Shown: in pieces, positions 58,886-64,000 of the stretch
Layout of the letters: each line of letters starts with the position of its first letter
Position numbering within the stretch: position 1 is the stretch's first letter
Assembly: GCA_021773835.1 (NCBI GenBank)
Contig: JAJFJQ010000046.1
Location: forward strand, 62,001-126,000
DNA: 64,000 bases
Reading direction: 5' to 3'
DNA from: Gammaproteobacteria bacterium
GTDB lineage: Bacteria; Pseudomonadota; Gammaproteobacteria; Ga0077536
Program-made: the position numbers and the translations under genes
Notes under the pieces: generated by a model
The model's database searches: none
Seen by the model: only the letters and a program-made list of their open reading frames with translations
Told to the model about the DNA's origin: nothing

Positions 58886-59740
58886 TTATTCGGTTTTGCC
58901 CCCGACGCTTTCTCGATAAATCTGATAAACCGATTTTACGCGCTGAAAAAGCGGGCCGATTGAGCCATCCCCAACCTGCTTTTCGTCGATTTTTATTACT
59001 GGGACGAGTTCTCTACTTGAACTTGTCAACCAAACTTCGTCGGCGTCCATCAATTCGTGGAGCGAAATTGATTCTTCGCGCGCCGATGGATCTGTGCCAT
59101 CGAGTAACTCGACGATCAAGTTTCGTGTAACCCCGGACAGGATTTCGGACGTCAACGGGGGTGTCTTGACTACCCCAGACTTCGCAATGAAGACATTGCA
59201 AGCTGCGGCTTCGGTGACAAAGCCATCTCTTATATAGATTGCTTCTTGCGATCCGAGGCTAGCTGCATGTGCCCGAGCCATGACATTGGCGATAAGCGAC
59301 GTCGTTTTGATATCACATCGATGCCAACGAAAGTCCTCGATCGTGACCGCCGTGATGGGCTCTACGTCGTGCGACCGCTTCAGCGGCGAAGACATTAAAA
59401 ATACCGTCGGTTCAACGGCCGAATTCAGCACATGGTCTCGGGGCGCGACACCGCGTGACACCTGAATATAGATTGTTTGGTCGCCTTCGCCGTGCAGCCC
59501 GATCAACTCTTCTACGATCGACGTCCAACGGTGCGTGGGTAAGGGATCGACAATCGAAACGGCTGCAAGACTGGCGCGGAGCCGCTGAAGATGCTCGAGT
59601 AGTCGAAATGCGCCACCGCCGAACACCGGGATGACTTCATAGACCGCATCACCAAAAATAAACCCTCGATCCAATACCGAGACCTTCGCTTCGCGAAGCG
59701 GTAAGAAGCGACCATTGAGGTAGCAGATTGAATCCGTCAT
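58886..59740 (-). CDS. dat: D-amino-acid aminotransferase Dat
   Basis: 284 residues. SVLDRGFIFGDAVYEVIPVF, the pyridoxal-phosphate Lys in CDIKTTSLIANVMA and EAAACNVFIAKSG are the class IV aminotransferase pattern. It makes D-amino acids (D-Ala, D-Glu) for peptidoglycan, or acts on branched-chain amino acids; the position after dacA favours the D-enzyme. It starts 21 bp after the dacA stop. Confidence 0.9.
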   Translation of the reverse strand: MTDSICYLNGRFLPLREAKVSVLDRGFIFGDAVYEVIPVFGGGAFRLLEHLQRLRASLAAVSIVDPLPTHRWTSIVEELIGLHGEGDQTIYIQVSRGVAPRDHVLNSAVEPTVFLMSSPLKRSHDVEPITAVTIEDFRWHRCDIKTTSLIANVMARAHAASLGSQEAIYIRDGFVTEAAACNVFIAKSGVVKTPPLTSEILSGVTRNLIVELLDGTDPSAREESISLHELMDADEVWLTSSSRELVPVIKIDEKQVGDGSIGPLFQRVKSVYQIYRESVGGKTE

Positions 59741-59761
59741 GAGGCGACATGCAATTTCAAA

Positions 59762-60898
59762 TCACTCAAGGCGCATCATGACTTCATCGAGTGCTCGAGA
59801 GAATATGGACCCTTTTCCTACTGCCTCGTTCGCAATAAGCGGCGCCACAGCGACAACTTGTTCTTCAAGTTTTAAATGTAAGCTTCCAACCGATTGCCCT
59901 AACTCAACGGGGGCTTTTACGGATTCAGAAATCTCGGCGGCCGCCTCAACATCGTCGTATCTACCCCGTGGTATAGCAACGAATAGATCTGAAGCGACGC
60001 CAAGCTGCACCTCGCTGGCCTTACCCTTCCAAACCTTTGCGCTAGCGACTACATCTCCGACGCCGTATATCTTGCGCGATTCGAAAAATCTAAATCCATA
60101 ATTTAGTAACGCTTGACTTGCCTCGGTTCGTTCTAAATCCGATTTACCGCCCATCACGGCTGCTACCAATCGCATGTCACCACGTAGCGCCGACGACACA
60201 AGGCAATATCCGGCGGCCTCCGTATGACCGGTTTTAACCCCATCGACGGACGAGTCGCGACTTAGCAATCTATTGCGGTTGTGCTGACGGATCCCCGCAT
60301 AGGTGTATTCAGTCTCGGAAAATCGCGCGTAGATTTCGGGGAAATCGCGTATGAATGCCGTTGTCAGCAACGCTAAATCGTGCGCGGTTGAGTAGGTGTT
60401 TGGATCTGGTAGGCCAGTACTATTAGCGAAGCTTGAATTTTCCATTCCCAGTCGCGCCGCTTGTTGATTCATGACAGCCGCGAAAACGTCTTCGGATCCT
60501 GAGATGTACTCTGCGAGCGCCACACTTGCATCATTGCCGGATTGAATAATGATGCCTTGCAATAGCTCATCCACGGACACCTGTTTGTTCACCTCAATGA
60601 ACATTCGCGATCCGTCCATCCGCCAAGCCTTTTCGCTAACCGTCGTCACGTCGTCGAGCGCGATCGCACCGGATGTTAGTGCGTCGGCCGCAACGTAAGA
60701 TGTCATGATTTTGGTCAAGCTCGCGGGATCTGCGCTGTCGTGCGCGTTGTGCTCAGCCAATACCGTACCGCTATTAAAATCGACCAGAATGTAAGAGGCG
60801 ACATCTAGTTTAGGGGCTGCCGGTACGCCTGGCATGGGGTCGGCGGCGATCGCACCCGGCCCAACCAGAAGTGAAATAACGGCGATTACGCGCAACAT
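59762..60898 (-). CDS. dacA: D-alanyl-D-alanine carboxypeptidase DacA (PBP5/6 type)
   Basis: 378 residues from the ATG at 60898; the longer frame overlapping rlpA is not plausible. A signal peptide is followed by the three motifs SLTKIM, SGNDASV and KTGHT, then a C-terminal domain and an amphipathic end (ALDEVMMRLE) that anchors it to the membrane. It trims the terminal D-Ala of peptidoglycan stem peptides. Confidence 0.96.
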   Translation of the reverse strand: MLRVIAVISLLVGPGAIAADPMPGVPAAPKLDVASYILVDFNSGTVLAEHNAHDSADPASLTKIMTSYVAADALTSGAIALDDVTTVSEKAWRMDGSRMFIEVNKQVSVDELLQGIIIQSGNDASVALAEYISGSEDVFAAVMNQQAARLGMENSSFANSTGLPDPNTYSTAHDLALLTTAFIRDFPEIYARFSETEYTYAGIRQHNRNRLLSRDSSVDGVKTGHTEAAGYCLVSSALRGDMRLVAAVMGGKSDLERTEASQALLNYGFRFFESRKIYGVGDVVASAKVWKGKASEVQLGVASDLFVAIPRGRYDDVEAAAEISESVKAPVELGQSVGSLHLKLEEQVVAVAPLIANEAVGKGSIFSRALDEVMMRLE

Positions 60899-60977
60899 GC
60901 CGCCAGCTCGATCGCGAAACTTTACGATATCGAAAAAATTTATACTACGGTTAGAAACGCGAGCGACTCGCGTCCTA

Positions 60978-61781
60978 TCAGTTGCTGACAAAGTGATGCT
61001 CATTGATGCCCAGGTCAAACAGTGTGTCAACCAGCTGATCGGCAATATCGACTGAGGCGATCGGTCCAAGCTGGACGCGATAGATTGCTCCGGTGCCGTT
61101 GCTGGCTTCGTGGATCCGCACTTTTTTGGGTACAAATTGCGCTACCCGTTGCGACAGGCGCTGCGCATTGAGACGATCGTTAAACGCGCCAATTTGAAGA
61201 TATAGGCCGAGGTCGTCCATCGCTGCTTGTGATTTCGCGTCGACTTTCGCCGTAAGAACAGATTGATCTTCATTAATCGCTGTGACTTCTACGAATGCGG
61301 TGCCCTTTTTTGCCAATCCTAGCTTTAATGCGGCAGCATAGGATAGATCGATCACCCGATTTTCGTGGAACGGTCCACGATCATTGACCCTGAGTACGGC
61401 GCTACGACCGTTTTCTAGGTTCGTCACCTTTACGTAAGTGGGTAGCGGCAGGTGCTTATGCGCCGCGGTCATCTGGTACATATCATAGACTTCGCCACTC
61501 GATGTCTTTCGTCCATGAAACTTTTTACCGTACCACGATGCAATTCCGCGCTCCTGAAATCCGTGGCTTGTCTTTAGCGTGTAATAGCGCTTGCCCAAAA
61601 CTTCGTAGGACTCTGGGTTGCCGTAGCGGCTGCGAGGCTCTGCTTTTGGGATTGCATTGACAACCTGCCCGCTTGGAACTTCACTGCCAGGGCCGTCCCG
61701 TTCTAGCATGACACTGCAGCCGCTCGTCAGCACGATGAAGCTGGCCGCCGCCATAATTTTTGCGCTACGAACCAATGCCAT
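60978..61781 (-). CDS. rlpA: septal-ring lipoprotein RlpA with SPOR domain
   Basis: 267 residues. Lipobox LTSGC, then the double-psi beta-barrel GIASWYGKKFHGRKTSSGE and VRVNDRGPFHENRVIDLS (catalytic Asp and His of the lytic transglycosylase), and a C-terminal SPOR domain (LYLQIGAFNDRLNAQRLSQR) that binds denuded glycan strands. It cleaves glycan in the septum. It starts 4 bp after mltB ends. Confidence 0.95.
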   Translation of the reverse strand: MALVRSAKIMAAASFIVLTSGCSVMLERDGPGSEVPSGQVVNAIPKAEPRSRYGNPESYEVLGKRYYTLKTSHGFQERGIASWYGKKFHGRKTSSGEVYDMYQMTAAHKHLPLPTYVKVTNLENGRSAVLRVNDRGPFHENRVIDLSYAAALKLGLAKKGTAFVEVTAINEDQSVLTAKVDAKSQAAMDDLGLYLQIGAFNDRLNAQRLSQRVAQFVPKKVRIHEASNGTGAIYRVQLGPIASVDIADQLVDTLFDLGINEHHFVSN

Positions 61782-61785
61782 TCGA

Positions 61786-62784
61786 CTAAGACATCGTTCT
61801 CATGCGGGCGTCGCGTATTGCCTGTGCAAGCTTTACTACCGCCATCGCATATTTTGTACGCGGGTTATAACGCATGATCACATAGAAATTATTTAGCGCG
61901 AGCCAATATTCGGGTGCGACTTCGCCTTCCAACGTAAATAGCGCAGCAAGCGCGTCGCCTGTCTCATCGTTCGCGTTGATCCCAAGGCGACTAAACTCAC
62001 TAATACTACGGTGCGGTTTGACGCTTTCCGACAATAGACCTTGAACGTCAGTGCTGTCGACGACTGCCGCCACCACGATGGACTTATCGCGGTCCCAACC
62101 ATGAGCTTTAAGGTAGTTCGCGACGCTACCAATTGCGTCGATTCGGTCTTGCCAAATATTACGCTCGCCGTCGTTGTTAAAATCAACCGCGAATTTTCTG
62201 TAACTTTCCGGCATAAACTGAGGGATACCCATTGCACCGGCATAGGAACCTGACAAGCTCAACGGATTAAGATTCTGCTCGCGGCTCATTAAAAACAGGT
62301 GCGTCAGCTGCGTACGAAAGTAGGCCATACGCTTCGCATTTTTCTTTGGATAGTGGAAGGCTAACGTGGCCAAGGCATCAACGACACGGTCGCTGCCGAC
62401 AATCCGGCCGTAAGCGGTTTCGACACCGATGATCGCGACAATTATTTCCGCCGGCACGCCATAGACTTCGGTCGCTTGGACTAATGTGTCAGCATTCAGG
62501 TTCCAAAATTTAATGCCCGCATTAATGCGATCTCGGGTGAGAAAATGCTTCTGGTATTCGTACCACGGTTTGGCTTTCTCGGCGGGTCGGGACATTGCCT
62601 TTAAGATCCGATCAGAGCGCTTCGCCTGTTTCAGGGTTTCGGCCAACGCTTGCTTATCGAAATTGTGTTCTTCGACCATTTCAGTGATGAAGGCGTCGAT
62701 CGCTTGCGCGTCTAATTCACCGCCGTGAGCGACCGGGGAGGCGAGCAATAAAATCAAAAAGAGGCCACGAAAATTATTAAACAT
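61786..62784 (-). CDS. mltB: lytic murein transglycosylase MltB
   Basis: 332 residues from the ATG at 62784 (a TTG start three codons earlier is possible). N-terminal export signal, then the transglycosylase domain with the catalytic Glu in GVETAYGRIVGSDRVVDALA and YAGAMGIPQFMPESYRKFAVDF. It cuts glycan strands forming 1,6-anhydromuramic acid. No lipobox: the mature protein would be periplasmic rather than outer-membrane anchored. Next to rlpA and rodA, as usual. Confidence 0.94.
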   Translation of the reverse strand: MFNNFRGLFLILLLASPVAHGGELDAQAIDAFITEMVEEHNFDKQALAETLKQAKRSDRILKAMSRPAEKAKPWYEYQKHFLTRDRINAGIKFWNLNADTLVQATEVYGVPAEIIVAIIGVETAYGRIVGSDRVVDALATLAFHYPKKNAKRMAYFRTQLTHLFLMSREQNLNPLSLSGSYAGAMGIPQFMPESYRKFAVDFNNDGERNIWQDRIDAIGSVANYLKAHGWDRDKSIVVAAVVDSTDVQGLLSESVKPHRSISEFSRLGINANDETGDALAALFTLEGEVAPEYWLALNNFYVIMRYNPRTKYAMAVVKLAQAIRDARMRTMS

Positions 62785-62811
62785 AAATATCAATAAAGCT
62801 CCATAAGCTAT

Positions 62812-63906
62812 TCAAGTATCAACGATAAATCGTCTGTGAGTCTGGATCGACATCAGGATACCCAAACCGGCCAAAATAGTCACTAATGAAGTCCCGCCAT
62901 AGCTCACAAGTGGTAAGGGAACGCCTACAACCGGCAGCTGTCCGGTAACCATACCCATATTGACAAAAATGTAGATGAATAAGGTCATGGTTAAACTCGC
63001 CGCCAGTAAGCGACCGAAACTATCCTGGGCGCTCATAGCGATGCTCAGGCCGCGCGCCAGCACCAGCGCATAGGCTGCCAACATGACAATGACGCCAATG
63101 AATCCGAACTCCTCACAATAGACTGCGAAGATGAAATCTGTCGCGCGTTCGGGCAAAAACTCGAGATGCGATTGGGTGCCGTTCAACCAACCCTTTCCAG
63201 AAATGCCGCCGGAGCCAACGGCGATGGTTGCCTGAATGATGTGGTACCCAGTCCCCAACGGGTCCTGCTGTGGGTCGAACAATGTAAGAATTCTCTGGCG
63301 CTGATAGTCGTGGAGTAGAAACCATGCAAGCGGCGCTGCCAGTAATCCGCAGGCGGCGGCTGACAAGATCCAGCGCCAACTTATTCCGGCAAAAAAAAGC
63401 GCGAACAGGCCAGCCGCCATGACTAATAAGGCTGTGCCCAAATCTGGTTGTTCGATGATCAAAAAACCGGGTACCAAAACTAACAGCAGCGCGACAATTG
63501 TCGTTCGCAGGTTTGGCGGCAACACCTTATCAAAAAGAAACCATGCTACTGTGACGGGTACAGCGATTTTCATAATTTCGGAAGGTTGGAACTGGACTAC
63601 CCCCAAGTGCAGCCATCGTTGAGCACCACGCCCCGTGCCGAACATATACACGGCGAGCAACAGACCAATACCAACTAGATAGATAATTGGAGCCCAACGA
63701 GCGAGCCGCGCCGGACTTATTTGCGCAACAAGGAGCATTGTGACAATGCCAATAGACATCCGGATCGATTGGCGCATGACAACATCTATGGATTGATCGG
63801 CCGCGCTATAGAGAACGACAAGACCCAAACCGCACAATATCAACGCGCCGCTTAATAACTGCGGGTCAATGTGGAGCCGAACTAATAGGCCACGTTCGCT
63901 ATCCAC
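62812..63906 (-). CDS. rodA: rod-shape SEDS protein RodA
   Basis: 364 residues from the GTG at 63906, chosen since GAGGG lies before it; a GTG at 63930 would add 8 residues. About 10 membrane helices, with WLNGTQSHLEFLPERATDFI, the SEDS signature, and GMVTGQLPVVGVPLPLVSYG near the end. RodA polymerises glycan with PBP2. The start overlaps the mrdA stop by 8 bp. Confidence 0.95.
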   Translation of the reverse strand: MDSERGLLVRLHIDPQLLSGALILCGLGLVVLYSAADQSIDVVMRQSIRMSIGIVTMLLVAQISPARLARWAPIIYLVGIGLLLAVYMFGTGRGAQRWLHLGVVQFQPSEIMKIAVPVTVAWFLFDKVLPPNLRTTIVALLLVLVPGFLIIEQPDLGTALLVMAAGLFALFFAGISWRWILSAAACGLLAAPLAWFLLHDYQRQRILTLFDPQQDPLGTGYHIIQATIAVGSGGISGKGWLNGTQSHLEFLPERATDFIFAVYCEEFGFIGVIVMLAAYALVLARGLSIAMSAQDSFGRLLAASLTMTLFIYIFVNMGMVTGQLPVVGVPLPLVSYGGTSLVTILAGLGILMSIQTHRRFIVDT

Positions 63907-64000
63907 TGTCACCCTCGGCGATAACTGCACCCGTCAAGTAGTAGTCGAGAATCGAACGCGCAATTGGTGCGGCGGTTCGACTACCGCTGCCGCCATTCTC
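63899..64000 (-). CDS. mrdA: penicillin-binding protein 2, C-terminal end (rest outside window)
   Basis: The last 33 residues: ENGGSGSRTAAPIARSILDY then YLTGAVIAEGDSG. This matches the end of the transpeptidase domain of PBP2. Runs off the right edge. The gene pair mrdA-rodA is conserved. Confidence 0.85.
   Translation of the reverse strand, partial: ENGGSGSRTAAPIARSILDYYLTGAVIAEGDSG

Noticed and set aside
60899-61135. Extended N-terminus of dacA overlapping rlpA
   Set aside because: The signal peptide begins at ATG 60898, and the extra part is the shadow of rlpA.
1-64000. CRISPR array, prophage or insertion sequence
   Set aside because: No regularly spaced repeats, no transposase or integrase and no phage structural genes were found.

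Overview
The window is a chromosomal segment of a gammaproteobacterium of moderate GC content. It reads as an uncultured-type heterotroph rather than a familiar model genus. The evidence is two conserved housekeeping clusters with typical gammaproteobacterial gene order: guaB-guaA-tadA-pncC followed by recA-recX-alaS-lysC-csrA-tRNA-Ser(GCT), and mrdA-rodA-mltB-rlpA-dacA-dat with ybeD-lipB-lipA. All strong calls are ordinary bacterial chromosome genes. I see no insertion sequence, prophage, plasmid function, rRNA or CRISPR array.

Left part (1-14,200): the tail of an unrecognised gene; an RpfC-like hybrid sensor kinase, a LuxR-type response regulator and a fatty-acid desaturase; a Sir2 deacylase; an HU-like DNA-binding protein with a strong hairpin after it; a cobalamin riboswitch in front of a BtuB-like receptor; a DadA-like D-amino-acid dehydrogenase; a small zinc-cysteine protein; a GST-like protein; a PhyH dioxygenase; and a one-helix membrane protein.

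Middle part (14,500-39,700): a diguanylate cyclase, then a second membrane GGDEF protein split by a frameshift; a MetE-like / DUF485 / ActP acetate-permease run; hydantoinase/oxoprolinase hyuA-hyuB with a convergent AtoE-type transporter; an autotransporter-barrel protein, a lipoprotein hydrolase and a FecR-domain protein; an OFA-family MFS carrier; a secreted sugar-dehydrogenase-like protein with a PEP-CTERM-like tail; a SnoaL-like protein; an aldehyde:ferredoxin oxidoreductase beside a 2-keto-acid decarboxylase; a pyruvyltransferase-like protein; and a GMC oxidoreductase. This is an accessory, catabolic stretch for amino acids, short-chain acids and aldehydes.

Right part (39,880-64,000): housekeeping. 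The tRNA-Ser/csrA/lysC/alaS/recX/recA and pncC/tadA/guaA/guaB genes run on the minus strand, xseA diverges, then lipA/lipB/ybeD. A roughly 5-kb block (sixA-like phosphatase, an unknown helical protein, a double cyclic-nucleotide-binding protein and a YadGH-type ABC exporter) separates ybeD from dat, which are usually neighbours. Cell-wall genes dat-dacA-rlpA-mltB-rodA-mrdA run to the right edge.

Most worth following: the RpfC-like sensor beside a desaturase (possible fatty-acid signalling without RpfF nearby), the cyclic-nucleotide/ABC block inside the cell-wall/lipoate cluster, the keto-acid decarboxylase plus tungsten-type oxidoreductase pair, recX apparently starting at CTG inside the recA stop, and a perfect 25-bp palindrome fused to the tRNA-Ser 3' end.
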